Of a DNA stretch of 64,000 bases, positions 16,818-26,529 are shown piece after piece. The notes under the pieces were generated by a model, which saw only the letters and a program-made list of their open reading frames with translations, had not been told where the DNA came from and did not search any database. Within the stretch, counting starts at the first letter, position 1. Each line of letters opens with the position of its first letter. A program made the position numbers and the translations under genes. Where the stretch lies: positions 700,619 to 764,618 of the forward strand of contig NZ_NGMO01000002.1 of the NCBI RefSeq assembly GCF_002140175.1, in the 5' to 3' direction. Source of the DNA: Candidatus Enterococcus wittei. GTDB lineage: Bacteria; Bacillota; Bacilli; Lactobacillales; Enterococcaceae.

Positions 16818-18197
16818 ATGGATTTATTTCGTAAGAAGGAAATCAATCTCAATCATAAAAGTGAGATGAAAAAAGAATTAAAAACAACCGATTTGATTAT
16901 GCTAGGAATTGGCGCAATCATCGGAACAGGGATATTTGTCGTAACAGGGGTGGCTGCAAACCAAAACGCTGGTCCGGCATTAACGCTATCGTTTGTACTG
17001 GCTGCTATCGTCGTGATTTTATCTGGGCTAAGTTTTGCAGAATTCGCTTCGCGGGTGCCAGTAATTGGTGGACCATATGCCTATTTATATGTAGTTTTTG
17101 GAGAATTTGCAGCATGGTTGACAGGTTGGTTATTGATTGGTGAGTTTTTATTGGCTGTGTCATCTGTTTCGTCAGGCTGGTCTGGATACGTTCAAGGCTT
17201 TTTAGCAAGCTTAGGGGTACGGTTACCACAAGCTTTGACTGGAGCATATAATCCAGAAAGCGGTACATACATCGACTTAATTGCGGTGTTAGTTGTGGTT
17301 TTTGTCACATACATCGTTTCTTTGGAAGCAAAAAAAGCGTTACGTTTAAATAATTTCATGGTTTTTGTTAAATTTGGAATCATTGCATTATTTATTATTG
17401 TAGGGATCTTTTTTGTAAAACCAGAAAATTGGCAGCCATTTACACCTTTTGGATTTGAAGGTGTGTTAGATGGTGCAGCACTTGTCTTCTTTGCCTTTTT
17501 AGGCTTTGATGCAGTGGCAATGGCAGCAGAAGAAGTGAAAAACCCTCAAAAAGATGTGCCAAGAGGGATTATCGGCTCCATTTTGATTGCGACAGTCTTA
17601 TATATTATTGTCACATTGATTTTAACGGGAATTGTTCCTTATACTGAATTAGGTGTAAGTGATCCTGTAGCATTCGCAATGCGTTATGTAGGACATGGAA
17701 CAGTTGGAGCAATTATCGCTGTGGGGGCAATTTTAACATTATTAACAGTGACGATCTCCATGATGTACTCATTGGCACGTCTATTGTTTGCGGTAAGTAA
17801 GGATGGTCTTTTGCCACACTTTATGTCAGAAATCGATAAAAAGCATCGCACACCTAAAAAAGCAACTTATGCAGCAGGTTTTGCAGCGCTGTTATTTGCA
17901 GGGTTCTTCCCATTGAATATTCTAGCTGAGTTAACCAATATTATGGCACTAGCATATTTGATGCTTGTCAGCTTAGGGTTATTGAAACTACGTAAAATGT
18001 TCGGACAACCAAAAGAAGGGGAATTCAAAGTACCGTTAGTTCCTATCTTGCCGATTGTTTCGATCCTATCTTGTCTAGTCTTGATGTTGCGTTTACAGGC
18101 TGTCACATGGATCGTATTTGCAATTACAATGGTGATTGGTTTAGTGATTTACTTTAGCTATGGTTACAAACATAGTAAAATGAATACTGAGAAATAA
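16818..18197 (+). CDS. Amino-acid permease, APC superfamily (CAT/YfnA type)
   Basis: A 459-residue protein with about 12 transmembrane segments. Helix 1 carries GIGAIIGTGIFVVTG, the unwound substrate/backbone binding motif of APC permeases; GPA and SFAEFASRVPVIGGPYAYLY follow, and FFAFLGFDAVAMAAEEVKNP marks helix 6 of the cationic/neutral amino-acid group. It imports an amino acid by proton symport. GGGGGGAGG stands before ATG 16818. Its terminator received an ISL3 insertion exactly in the T-run. Confidence 0.88.
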   Translation: MDLFRKKEINLNHKSEMKKELKTTDLIMLGIGAIIGTGIFVVTGVAANQNAGPALTLSFVLAAIVVILSGLSFAEFASRVPVIGGPYAYLYVVFGEFAAWLTGWLLIGEFLLAVSSVSSGWSGYVQGFLASLGVRLPQALTGAYNPESGTYIDLIAVLVVVFVTYIVSLEAKKALRLNNFMVFVKFGIIALFIIVGIFFVKPENWQPFTPFGFEGVLDGAALVFFAFLGFDAVAMAAEEVKNPQKDVPRGIIGSILIATVLYIIVTLILTGIVPYTELGVSDPVAFAMRYVGHGTVGAIIAVGAILTLLTVTISMMYSLARLLFAVSKDGLLPHFMSEIDKKHRTPKKATYAAGFAALLFAGFFPLNILAELTNIMALAYLMLVSLGLLKLRKMFGQPKEGEFKVPLVPILPIVSILSCLVLMLRLQAVTWIVFAITMVIGLVIYFSYGYKHSKMNTEK

Positions 18198-18217
18198 AAA
18201 ATAATTTATCTGAAATA

Positions 18218-18272
18218 AAATCTCCTTGCTAACCAAACGTTTCATAAAACGTTTGAGCAAGGAGATTTTTTT
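18218..18272 (+). terminator. Terminator of the permease gene, target of an IS insertion
   Basis: AAATCTCCTTGCT pairs with AGCAAGGAGATTT, with an inner AAACGTTT/AAACGTTT hairpin. The poly-T tail is the ISL3 target site and is duplicated at both sides of the element (ATTTTTTT at 18265-18272 and 19791-19798). Confidence 0.8.
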
Positions 18273-19790
18273 GGCTCTTCGACAAGTAGTGTTGGTGAGT
18301 TCAAATTGAAAGAATTTCATCGAGAATCAATCGAAGCAGAAATACGCTTCGATTGATTCTTTTTTGTTTTGGATTGATCTTGGAAAACCAAGCCCTGAAT
18401 CAAGTAAATACGGTCACGAAAATGGAGAAAATTACGGTAACCATAAGCGACTCGTTTGATGACCTTGATTTTATTGTTTGTCCCTTCCAAGGCCCCATTA
18501 CTATAGGGTGTTTGGAAGGCATTCTTGATTCCTTTTCTGTATTTATTGAAGAAAGTGAGTTTCTTGCGAAACCACTCAGGAAGCTGGGTATCTAAGGTAT
18601 TCACCACTTCGAAAAAGTCATTCGTCTCTTTTTGTTTATAGTGATAGAGAAGGAGTTGACAAGTATCATAAGCCAACTTCAATGTGGAATCATAGCTGAG
18701 TCATTCATCGACGATCGCTTTTTCAGTCATCGGACGCTTAAAGGAATAATCATAGCGATAGCGTGAGCTATCTAATAGATAAGAATCCTTTAGGAATAAC
18801 TTCCAGTAACGTTTGAATCGTTTATACTTCAGACGATCGTTCTTACGATAAGTGTTCATGATTTGAATCCGTAAATGGTTCAACGCCCGGTGAATATGTT
18901 GGATAATATGAAAACGATCCGTGACAATTTGTGCATGGGGAAAAATACTTTTTGCTAATTCAAAATAAGGAGCGTTCATATCCATGACGATATATTGGAC
19001 ATTCTCTCTAGCTTGACGGGTATAGCGAGAGAAATAGGTACGTAAATAAGCTAGTTTACGACTTTCAAGAAGACCAAGAATTTGATTCGTTTGACCATCC
19101 ATGAAAATAAAACTCATTTTACCCACACAGGATTTCATTGCTTTAAATTCATCAAAGCAAAGAACGGAGGGCAAGTAGTCCAAACGTACTTTAACGTTCT
19201 TCACAGCCGCTTTCATGATTCGTAAAATCGTGACATCCGATACGAAATAACGAAAGGCAATGTCTTTTCTACTGGAGTTGGTCGCTAATTCTGCCATGAT
19301 TTTTCGTTTCAAGTCGACAGAAATCGAACAATTTCTATCGACTAAAGAAGTTTCAGCCGAGAAAGTTGCGCCACACCCTTTACATAGGAATCGAGTTTTT
19401 TTAAGTTTTAAGATTGTTTTACGTGAATGGATCGGTAGTAATTGAATGGTGGTTTGGTGGGTCCCATATTTAATCACTTGTCCTTCGTTTTTAACCCCAC
19501 ATTTTGTACAACAAGTGGGAGTGTAATCTAAGCGTCCATGAATCACGTAGGAGGTAATGCCTCCTTCTTTCTTTTCAGAAAGCCAATTTGTAGGGAAAAT
19601 GATATTTTCATCTGTTAAACCGAGTAATTTTTTAGTATGATAGTCCATGGAGATATCCTTTCTTGATGAGTTTGGTTTAGTCGACTTAATTCTATCAATT
19701 TGGATATCTCTTTTTCTATCTTTTTTTACAAAAAAATAGTGTTAGTAGAAAACAAAATTGTTTTCCACCAACACTAGATATTATAGAACC
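18273..19790 (-). mobile_element. ISL3-family insertion sequence, 1518 bp with 8-bp target duplication
   Basis: The left end starts GGCTCTTCGACAAGTAGTGT and the right end, read inward, GGTTCTATAATATCTAGTGT; both continue TGGTG, giving imperfect terminal inverted repeats of about 25 bp. Identical ATTTTTTT flanks on both sides are an 8-bp target duplication, as expected for ISL3. The transposase is read on the minus strand and is interrupted by one stop. Partial copies of the ends occur at 33489-33602 and 41294-41396. Confidence 0.93.
18317..19648 (-). pseudogene. ISL3-family transposase with one in-frame nonsense codon
   Basis: The N-terminal part (315 residues from ATG 19648) has the zinc-finger region (CCTKCG, CKGCGATF), the HTH and the DDE domain (VLCFDEFKAMK, YIVMDMNAPYF, FPHAQIVTDRFHIIQHI). 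It ends at a TGA at 18703-18701. Translation of the following codons in the same frame gives LSYDSTLKLAYDTCQLL and then the conserved C-terminus with YSNGALEGTNNKIKVIKRVAYGYRNF to 18317, including the last catalytic Glu. A single substitution, probably TGG to TGA, therefore inactivates it unless the stop is read through. Confidence 0.9.
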
Positions 19791-19815
19791 ATTTTTTTCA
19801 TGTATAGAAAAGCGC

Positions 19816-21012
19816 TTATTGAGTCAAATCTAGTAGTTTTTGTTTTAAATCTTCTTCCATATGTCCTAGCTCTACTTCAGCATGACGACGCTTTTCTTTT
19901 CCTTCTTTTTGGATGCGCAATGTTTCTTGAATGGTTTCAATCAAATCATTTTGAGTTGTTTGAAGAGTTTCGATATCGACGATGCCACGTTCATTTTCTT
20001 TCGCTGTTTCAATAGCAGAAATCTTAAGCATTTCTGAGTTTTTCTTCAATAAATCATTGGTTGTCTCAGACACTTGACGTTGAGCCGTTACTGCATCTTT
20101 TTGACGTAACAGGGTCAAAGCAATCACAACTTGGTTTTTCCACAAAGGGATAGCTGTTGAAATCGATGCTTGGATTTTTTCTGCCAACGCTTGATTGGTA
20201 TTTTGGATCAAACGGATTTGTGGAGCCTGTTGGATCGTGATTTGGCGTGCTAACCGCAGATCATGTGTACGTTTGTCCAATCGGTCTAAGAATTGGGTAT
20301 AATCATTGGCAATTTGAACATCCATTTGGTCGCCAGTTTCTTCCGCTTTTCTCATGGCTTGAGGGATAATCGTTGTTTGCAGTTCTTCCATTTTTAATTC
20401 GCCAGCAGCAATATAGATATTGAGTGCATCAAAATAATCTTTGTTTTTTTGATAGAGTTGTTCTAACATCAGATTATCTTTTAATAGTCCATCTTTTTCT
20501 TTATCTAATTTGACGGAGATCTTATCAATTTGTGCCCCGATCTTTTGATATTTAGCTGTTACTTCATAAATGGACTGTTTGACTTTGCCAAAGACACGTT
20601 GAAAAATATTTCCTTCTCCTGCACGTAGTTCGTCAGGATTGGCTTCTTGCAATCGATACATCAACTCTGTGAGAGAATCTCCAACTGGGCCAATGTCTTG
20701 TGCTTGGACATGATTAAGCATAGATTGGGAAAACTCACTTAATTTTGTTTGGGCTGCAGAACCGTAGCTAATCACGGATTGAGCATCGGTCACATCAATT
20801 TTTGCAGCTAGTTCTTTTGCTTGTTCTTGTCTTTCAACTGGTAATTTATCAATCAAACGCGCAGCTGTTTGCTGTTCTTGTAACGCATTGATCTCAGTTT
20901 GCTGCGTTTGTGTCAATTTATCTGTAGGGGTAGAAAATGGGTTGTTGAGTAAATCTTCTAGTGTATCATTTACTGGGGTCACTGGTTTTGGTTCCTTTGG
21001 GTTATTATCCAT
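19816..21012 (-). CDS. telA: Toxic anion resistance protein, TelA family
   Basis: A 398-residue, largely alpha-helical protein. The TelA signature region is visible: [30 protein letters not shown] near residues 65-110, and [20 protein letters not shown] later. TelA proteins are linked to tellurite and antimicrobial resistance and usually sit beside an XpaC-type protein, as here (gene 92 bp upstream, same strand). The exact biochemical role is unknown. ATG 21012 is preceded by AAGGAGGAATTTT. Confidence 0.88.
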   Translation of the reverse strand: MDNNPKEPKPVTPVNDTLEDLLNNPFSTPTDKLTQTQQTEINALQEQQTAARLIDKLPVERQEQAKELAAKIDVTDAQSVISYGSAAQTKLSEFSQSMLNHVQAQDIGPVGDSLTELMYRLQEANPDELRAGEGNIFQRVFGKVKQSIYEVTAKYQKIGAQIDKISVKLDKEKDGLLKDNLMLEQLYQKNKDYFDALNIYIAAGELKMEELQTTIIPQAMRKAEETGDQMDVQIANDYTQFLDRLDKRTHDLRLARQITIQQAPQIRLIQNTNQALAEKIQASISTAIPLWKNQVVIALTLLRQKDAVTAQRQVSETTNDLLKKNSEMLKISAIETAKENERGIVDIETLQTTQNDLIETIQETLRIQKEGKEKRRHAEVELGHMEEDLKQKLLDLTQ

Positions 21013-21103
21013 TAAAATTCCTCCTTAATAAACTAAGCTAGAAAAAGTACTCGAAACAGTTAGACAAAGTCCAAATGTTCCGAGTCTATGAGACAGAATT
21101 ATT

Positions 21104-21763
21104 TCACTCTGTTTCGTCCTCGTGTCCATTATCACGCTTTAAGCTTTGTTTCGCAACAGAAAGCTCTACGTCAATGTCTTCAAGGTCTTCAGCAACAAAG
21201 TTTTGATAATCTTTGGCGATTAATAAAGCAAGTTGATCAATAATCTGTGCACTTTCTTCTAGTTTTTGGTAGGTTTGTTTATTTTTGATTTCGTGATCGT
21301 TGATTTCGATATATTTATTTGTCAAATCTACTAAATTAGGTAGGTGAGTATAAAGGAATTGGCTAGCATCATGAAGACGATCAGGTTCTTTAACTAATTC
21401 TTTGAACAATCCTTTAGCTGCTTTCACTGGTTCATGACGTAAGTCAATTGCTTTGAGTTTTGCCGTTTGTTGCATATTTTCTTGTAGTTGTTCAATTTCA
21501 TTTTTTGTTTGGTTCATCGTTTGTCTAAAAAAGGTGATCTCGTTTGCGCTCATACCACGCTCACTATAGTGGGCTGCCAATTCGTTGGAAAGATTTGGTA
21601 ATGCTGTTTTATCTCTTGGTTTCTTACGAAGACCAGTAAGCCCCCAAACTACTAATACGATACCAACTAGTACTACTCCCGTTAGAAATGAAACATCGCT
21701 GTAGTTGATAAAAAGAATCACTAAGATTATTCCTAAGATCCAGCGCCAATTTTTTTTCATCAT
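21104..21763 (-). CDS. XpaC-like membrane protein
   Basis: A 219-residue protein with two N-terminal transmembrane helices (WRWILGIILVILFINYS and TGVVLVGIVLVVWGL), followed by a cytoplasmic helical domain ending in SVAKQSLKRDNGHEDETE. This is the XpaC family, named for 5-bromo-4-chloroindolyl phosphate hydrolysis, the usual partner of TelA. GGAGGG precedes ATG 21763; an upstream TTG at 21778 overlaps that site and is rejected. It probably forms an operon with telA. Confidence 0.82.
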   Translation of the reverse strand: MMKKNWRWILGIILVILFINYSDVSFLTGVVLVGIVLVVWGLTGLRKKPRDKTALPNLSNELAAHYSERGMSANEITFFRQTMNQTKNEIEQLQENMQQTAKLKAIDLRHEPVKAAKGLFKELVKEPDRLHDASQFLYTHLPNLVDLTNKYIEINDHEIKNKQTYQKLEESAQIIDQLALLIAKDYQNFVAEDLEDIDVELSVAKQSLKRDNGHEDETE

Positions 21764-21983
21764 AATAAAGCCCTCCAAGTAAATTCATTCATTAGCTGAT
21801 CCGTCCATTACATGTTCATTTTAGCACACTGACCTTGATAATTAGTATCAGACTAAAGATGGATTTTCACGATTTAGAGAAATTCTAAGGTTTGGCTGTG
21901 GTAAACTGAGAAAGAAAGCCAAAAGTAAATTGAAAAAATAAAAAAAAGCGGTTATGATATTACAAAAGAAAGCAGGGGAAAAG

Positions 21984-22544
21984 ATGCTTGAATATAACCA
22001 ATTTGAAGAAACAACGATTCATCGCAATGAGATCTATAAAGGTGCCATTATTGATGTAGCAGTCGACGATGTCCGTTTGCCAGACGGTAATATTGCAAAA
22101 CGTGAATTAGTCTTCCATCAAGGTGGCGTGGGAATCGTAGCATTTGATGAAAAAGATCGTTTACTCTTAGTAAAACAGTTTAGAAAGCCATTGGAAAAAG
22201 TCATCTTGGAGATACCAGCTGGAAAGATCGATCCACAGGACAAACAACAGCCAGAAATCACGGCAGCTAGGGAGTTAGAAGAAGAAACTGGTTATCGTGC
22301 AGAAAAAATGATCCATTTGACCTCGATGTATCTCTCACCAGGATTTGCCAATGAACTTCTTCATATTTATCACGGGATGAATCTAACAAGAGTGGAGCAT
22401 CCCTTGGCACAAGATGAAGACGAAGTGTTAGAACTTTATGCTTTGACTTTAGAAGAGGCAAAACAAGCTATAGCAGATCAAGTGATTTGTGATGCAAAAA
22501 CGATTTATGCAATTCAATATTGGGAATTAATGAACAGAAAGTAG
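21984..22544 (+). CDS. nudF: Nudix hydrolase, ADP-ribose pyrophosphatase type
   Basis: A 186-residue enzyme with the Nudix box G.....E.......REL.EE.GY, seen as GKIDPQDKQQPEITAARELE followed by EETGY near residue 85. The N-terminal strands and QFRKPLEKVILEIPAG match ADP-ribose pyrophosphatases, which cleave ADP-ribose to AMP and ribose 5-phosphate. AGGGGAAAAG before ATG 21984 sets the start over 21954. It heads a compact row with a small TM protein, mtnN and a nicotinamidase, all on the plus strand. Confidence 0.9.
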   Translation: MLEYNQFEETTIHRNEIYKGAIIDVAVDDVRLPDGNIAKRELVFHQGGVGIVAFDEKDRLLLVKQFRKPLEKVILEIPAGKIDPQDKQQPEITAARELEEETGYRAEKMIHLTSMYLSPGFANELLHIYHGMNLTRVEHPLAQDEDEVLELYALTLEEAKQAIADQVICDAKTIYAIQYWELMNRK

Positions 22545-22556
22545 AGGGAGCAATGA

Positions 22557-22841
22557 ATGGTCAAAGGGCCCTTAGTTACACGTAGTGAACTTCGTAAAAG
22601 GCAACGAGAGCAAGCGCAAGAATCACTAAAAAAGCAACGCAAAGCCGAAGCTGCTTATCATCAAGAAGAAAAAAAGATTGCGAGTTTCTATCGTAGAGAA
22701 AACAAAAAGAATAAACCAATCACCAAAACACGTACTGGTGAGCGGGAAAAAATAAGAAAATGGAATTCTTTTTTGATGAAATCATTGATTATTGTTATTC
22801 TATTGCTGTGCATTGTTTTTCTTGCAGTGGCATTTTTATAG
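22557..22841 (+). CDS. Small basic single-pass membrane protein (MacP-like by position)
   Basis: A 94-residue protein with a highly charged N-terminal cytoplasmic part (VTRSELRKRQREQAQESLKK) and one C-terminal transmembrane helix (SLIIVILLLCIVFLAVAFL). In streptococci a protein of this topology between a Nudix gene and mtnN is MacP, the phosphoprotein activator of a class A penicillin-binding protein. The same gene order here suggests that role, but sequence evidence is topology only. GAGGGAG stands six nt before the ATG; 12 bp from nudF, 15 bp to mtnN. Confidence 0.6.
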   Translation: MVKGPLVTRSELRKRQREQAQESLKKQRKAEAAYHQEEKKIASFYRRENKKNKPITKTRTGEREKIRKWNSFLMKSLIIVILLLCIVFLAVAFL

Positions 22842-22856
22842 AAAGAAGGAAGAAAC

Positions 22857-23549
22857 ATGAAAATTGGGATTATTGGCGCAATGGAAGAAGAAATTAAAAT
22901 TTTACGGGAACAATTAAGTGAACCCTTGTCATGGGAGCGAGCAGGAGCACTATTTATCTCAGGTTCCCTTGGCCGACATGAAGTCATTGTTGTCCGTTCA
23001 GGAATAGGTAAAGTACTGGCTTCCATTACGACAAGTTTGTTGATCCAACAATATGGTGTGAATATGGTCATCAATACAGGGTCTGCCGGAGGAATCGGTG
23101 AAGGATTAAACGTAGGTGATGTGGTGATTTCTGATAAAGTTGCTTACTTTGATGCAGACGTGACAGGCTTTGGTTATAAACCAGGGCAACTTCCAGGAAT
23201 GCCTCTTTATTATGAAGCAAGCAAGTATTTGCGGGCTGAAATGAAAAAAGCAGCAACAGCAACGAATTTGAATGCAAAAGAAGGCTTGATCGTAACAGGA
23301 GATACATTCGTGGATTCACCAGATAAAATCAAAGACATCTTGACTCATTTTCCTGAAGCCTTAGCTTGTGAAATGGAAGGGGCGGCTGTCGGTCAAACGG
23401 CTCATCAGTTCAACATTCCATTCTTGATTGTGCGTGCAATGAGTGATACAGCGGACCATGCTGCTACACAAAGCTTTGATGAGTTTATTGAAGAAGCAGG
23501 GAAGAAATCAGCTGAAATGGTCATCGAATTTGTCAAACATCTTATTTAA
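22857..23549 (+). CDS. mtnN: 5'-methylthioadenosine/S-adenosylhomocysteine nucleosidase
   Basis: A 230-residue enzyme beginning MKIGIIGAMEEEIKILREQL. Catalytic acids are visible: the Glu in GAMEEE, CEMEGAA (ribose-binding) and SDTAD (catalytic Asp). It removes adenine from MTA and SAH, feeding methionine salvage and the S-ribosylhomocysteine route to AI-2. GAAGGAAG precedes the ATG. It lies between the small TM protein and the nicotinamidase, 12 bp before the latter. Confidence 0.95.
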   Translation: MKIGIIGAMEEEIKILREQLSEPLSWERAGALFISGSLGRHEVIVVRSGIGKVLASITTSLLIQQYGVNMVINTGSAGGIGEGLNVGDVVISDKVAYFDADVTGFGYKPGQLPGMPLYYEASKYLRAEMKKAATATNLNAKEGLIVTGDTFVDSPDKIKDILTHFPEALACEMEGAAVGQTAHQFNIPFLIVRAMSDTADHAATQSFDEFIEEAGKKSAEMVIEFVKHLI

Positions 23550-23561
23550 GGAGATAAACAC

Positions 23562-24113
23562 ATGAAAGCATTGATCTCAATTGACTATACGTATGATTTT
23601 GTTGCAAATGAAGGGAAATTGACCACTGGAAAAGATGGTCAGGCTATTGAAAAATCACTGATAGAGTATACAAAATCGTTTCTCAAAAATAATGAGTTCG
23701 TTGTTTTTGCGATTGATGCGCATGATCCTAAGGACACATTTCATCCGGAAAATAAACTCTTTCCAGCGCATAACGTGATAGGGACAAAAGGTCGTCAGCT
23801 TTATGGGGCCTTACAAAATATCTATGACGAGTACCAAGATCAAGCAAATGTTTATTGGATCGATAAGCGTCATTACTCTGCTTTTAGTGGCACTGATTTA
23901 GATATACGCTTGCGTGAACGAGGAATCACTGAACTCTACTTGACGGGCGTATGTACAGATATTTGTGTATTGCACACTGCGGTGGATGCGTATAACTTAG
24001 GATATAAATTATTTGTATATGAAGATGCAGTAGCCAGCTTTGATCCAATCGGACATGAATGGGCACTGAAACACTTTCAAACCGCTCTTGGTGCCGAGAT
24101 CATCAAAAACTAA
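23562..24113 (+). CDS. pncA: Nicotinamidase/cysteine hydrolase
   Basis: A 183-residue isochorismatase-fold enzyme. The catalytic triad is visible: Asp in SIDYTYDF, Lys in IDKRHYSAF and Cys in TGVCTDICVLHTA, with the preceding cis-peptide-type V-C context. DAHDPKDTFHPENKLFPAH supplies the metal-binding residues, which marks nicotinamidase rather than other family members. It converts nicotinamide to nicotinate for NAD salvage. AAGGAGATAAACAC precedes the ATG. Last gene of the row, followed by a strong terminator. Confidence 0.88.
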   Translation: MKALISIDYTYDFVANEGKLTTGKDGQAIEKSLIEYTKSFLKNNEFVVFAIDAHDPKDTFHPENKLFPAHNVIGTKGRQLYGALQNIYDEYQDQANVYWIDKRHYSAFSGTDLDIRLRERGITELYLTGVCTDICVLHTAVDAYNLGYKLFVYEDAVASFDPIGHEWALKHFQTALGAEIIKN

Positions 24114-24180
24114 CCTAAAAAAAGATTCACTTCTTTTATCTTCGGAAAATGGAAACTGACATTTTAAAAAAACATTTTGT

Positions 24181-24237
24181 AGCAAAAAGGCGTATCATGA
24201 AAAATAGCTGACCTATCTTTCATGATACGCTTTTTGC
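24181..24237. terminator. Bidirectional terminator between pncA and pepO
   Basis: AGCAAAAAGCGTATCATGAAA-type arms (one extra G on the left arm) pair with TTTCATGATACGCTTTTTGC, with A/T-runs on both sides. The two genes converge on it. Confidence 0.85.
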
Positions 24238-24273
24238 TTGATCGTTGTATTTTTTATATGTTACTTAATGAGT

Positions 24274-26181
24274 TTACCAGATATGCACACGTTTTTCAGG
24301 TGCTAAATACATAGCATCTTCCGTGTTGATTCCAAAAGCATCATAGAATTCTGCTAAGTTTTGTGGTTGGATATTCGCACGCAATTTGGCAGGTGCATGG
24401 ACATCGATTTGGAGTAATAACTGTTGGTATTCTTTTTTTGCTTTTGCTCGCCAGATCGTTGCCCAACTGATAAAGAAATCTTTTACTGAGAATTCTTCTT
24501 CTGATTTAGCTGCTTCTAAGGCACAGCTTAGGCCCCCTGCATCCGCAATATTCTCCGAAACAGTCAATTTTCCATTCACATGACCATCGGCAAATGGTAT
24601 TCCGTCAAATTGTTCGATCATCGCTTGTGATTTTTCTTGGAAATGAGCAAAATCTTTATCTGTCCACCAATTATTCAGATTCCCAAATTCATCAAACTTA
24701 GCGCCATTGTTATCAAAGGCATGAGAAATCTCGTGAGCAATGACTGCTCCGATCCCTCCAAAGTTAGCGGAACTAGATTGTTCTAAACTGTAAAATGGAG
24801 TTTGTAAAATGGCTGCTGGAAAGACGATGATATTACGGAATGGATGATAATAGGCATTGACCGTATCCGCACTCATGTCCCATTCTGATCGATCTACTGG
24901 TTGATTCCATTTACTAAAACGATCTTTCAATGTCAGTTTGCTAAACTGCAACGCATTGGAAAGAAGTGTGCCACCTTCTGTTGCTGACGTTGTCTTGAAT
25001 TGATCGAAAAGAGTAGGGATATTATCTGGATAACCAACTTGGATGCCTAATTTATTTAATTTAGTGATGGCTTTTTCTTTGGTTGCCTCGCTCAGCCATT
25101 GATTGGTTTCTAAGCGCTTTTGATACACACGGATCATCTTGGTCACCATCTGTTTCACATCTTGTTTGGCCGCCTCACCAAAGTATTTCTTGCCGTAATA
25201 ATCACCCAGTACATGATCGAATTGTGCACTAGCCAAATAATAAGCAGCCTTCTTTTGAGGCATAGCTTCTTCTGTACCTGAGAGAGTACGGGAATAGATC
25301 CCACTGATTTGACGGAAATCTTCCGAAAGGTAACTACTTAAAGAACGGACTGTTTTTACGATCATCCAACTTTTGAACAATGAAAAATGAGCAGGAGTTA
25401 AAATCTCTGATAGATGTTCAAAATAGATCGGATCTGTCACAATGACTTTGTCTGGCATTTGTCCGATCAGCCCAGTTGTTAGATTCTCTAGATCAATTAC
25501 CTCTGTATGGTGAATAAACTCATCAAAAGATTGAGGGTTATACATCTTGCTGTAATCCGCATTTTCTTCTGCGCTCTTTACATGAGGAGCAATCAATTTA
25601 TCAAATTGAACGGCGTGCTCAACGATTGTCTCTGCCTGACTTTTTTCTTTTCCTGTCATTTCTAAAAGTTGTACCATCATATCAAAGAAAACAGCCAATA
25701 ATTGTGCCCCATTTGGATGACTTTCTTCGTAATAAGTTTTATCAGGTAGAAATAATGAAGGAGGTGAAGCAAAAAATGCATTTATTTGTGCATTCTTCAT
25801 ATCCGCATCTACATCAAACCCAAAAGGTAGAGGTAAACTGTCAAAGAACCAGTCTGGAAGTTGTTGGTTCAACTCAGAAAACGATTGTAAATTTTCAATT
25901 CGTTCAAGGACCGGTAACAATGGTTTTGCCCCGAGTTGGTTGCGACGATCGTAATCGTTAACCAACTGGTAGTATGCAAGGAATTGCCGCATTTTTTCTG
26001 AAGACACAGTTTCAGGATTTTCTATCATCTGATCGATATCGGCCATCAATTGGTTATCGATCCCATCCACTAACTCTTGAAAACCACCGGTAGCTGGCTT
26101 ATCGGCGGGGATTTTTGCTGTTTTCAACCATGTCTCATTCACAGCTTCATAAAAGTCTTGCTTTAAATATTCTTGGTTCAT
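24274..26181 (-). CDS. pepO: Endopeptidase O, M13 (neprilysin) family
   Basis: A 635-residue zinc peptidase. The zinc motif HEISH lies in GAVIAHEISHAFDNNGAKFDE, the third ligand in ENIADAGGLSCAL, and NAYYHPFRNIIVFPAAILQ is the substrate-binding NAYY/F-type motif. The C-terminus ends VHIW, as usual for the family. No signal peptide or anchor is seen, so it is cytoplasmic like lactic-acid-bacterial PepO, degrading oligopeptides. AAAGGAGCG precedes ATG 26181; an upstream start at 26208 is less likely. It is transcribed alone. Confidence 0.94.
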   Translation of the reverse strand: MNQEYLKQDFYEAVNETWLKTAKIPADKPATGGFQELVDGIDNQLMADIDQMIENPETVSSEKMRQFLAYYQLVNDYDRRNQLGAKPLLPVLERIENLQSFSELNQQLPDWFFDSLPLPFGFDVDADMKNAQINAFFASPPSLFLPDKTYYEESHPNGAQLLAVFFDMMVQLLEMTGKEKSQAETIVEHAVQFDKLIAPHVKSAEENADYSKMYNPQSFDEFIHHTEVIDLENLTTGLIGQMPDKVIVTDPIYFEHLSEILTPAHFSLFKSWMIVKTVRSLSSYLSEDFRQISGIYSRTLSGTEEAMPQKKAAYYLASAQFDHVLGDYYGKKYFGEAAKQDVKQMVTKMIRVYQKRLETNQWLSEATKEKAITKLNKLGIQVGYPDNIPTLFDQFKTTSATEGGTLLSNALQFSKLTLKDRFSKWNQPVDRSEWDMSADTVNAYYHPFRNIIVFPAAILQTPFYSLEQSSSANFGGIGAVIAHEISHAFDNNGAKFDEFGNLNNWWTDKDFAHFQEKSQAMIEQFDGIPFADGHVNGKLTVSENIADAGGLSCALEAAKSEEEFSVKDFFISWATIWRAKAKKEYQQLLLQIDVHAPAKLRANIQPQNLAEFYDAFGINTEDAMYLAPEKRVHIW

Positions 26182-26529
26182 TGAATCATCGCTCCTTTTT
26201 TGTAGCATATGTCCATTATCTAATAAAATTGGCGATTAAACAAATAGAAGGTTAATCGTTAGGGGGAGATGGATGGATTAGAAAATGGCAACTTGCCGAT
26301 CATAACTAATCAAATAATAAAAGAGTGATTTTATCGACTCAGATCAGTTAGGGAAGAACATTTCTTTTGCTTTACTTAGTTGATACAAGATTACTTGGAA
26401 TTTTTATAGATGTTTTATAAGATAACTTAATTGAAAAAAACTTAGTCTGACCAGTTGTCTTTTATGATTAGTCAAACTGATTTGTTTTTCATCTGGTTTC
26501 CCTTATAATGAAAAGGGAGGTGATCAATT
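26182..26529. other. Intergenic region with divergent promoters
   Basis: It separates pepO (leftward) from the C39-like gene (rightward). A -10 box TATAAT lies at about 26503-26508, followed closely by the full Shine-Dalgarno GGGAGGTGATC. No further gene seen. Confidence 0.4.
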
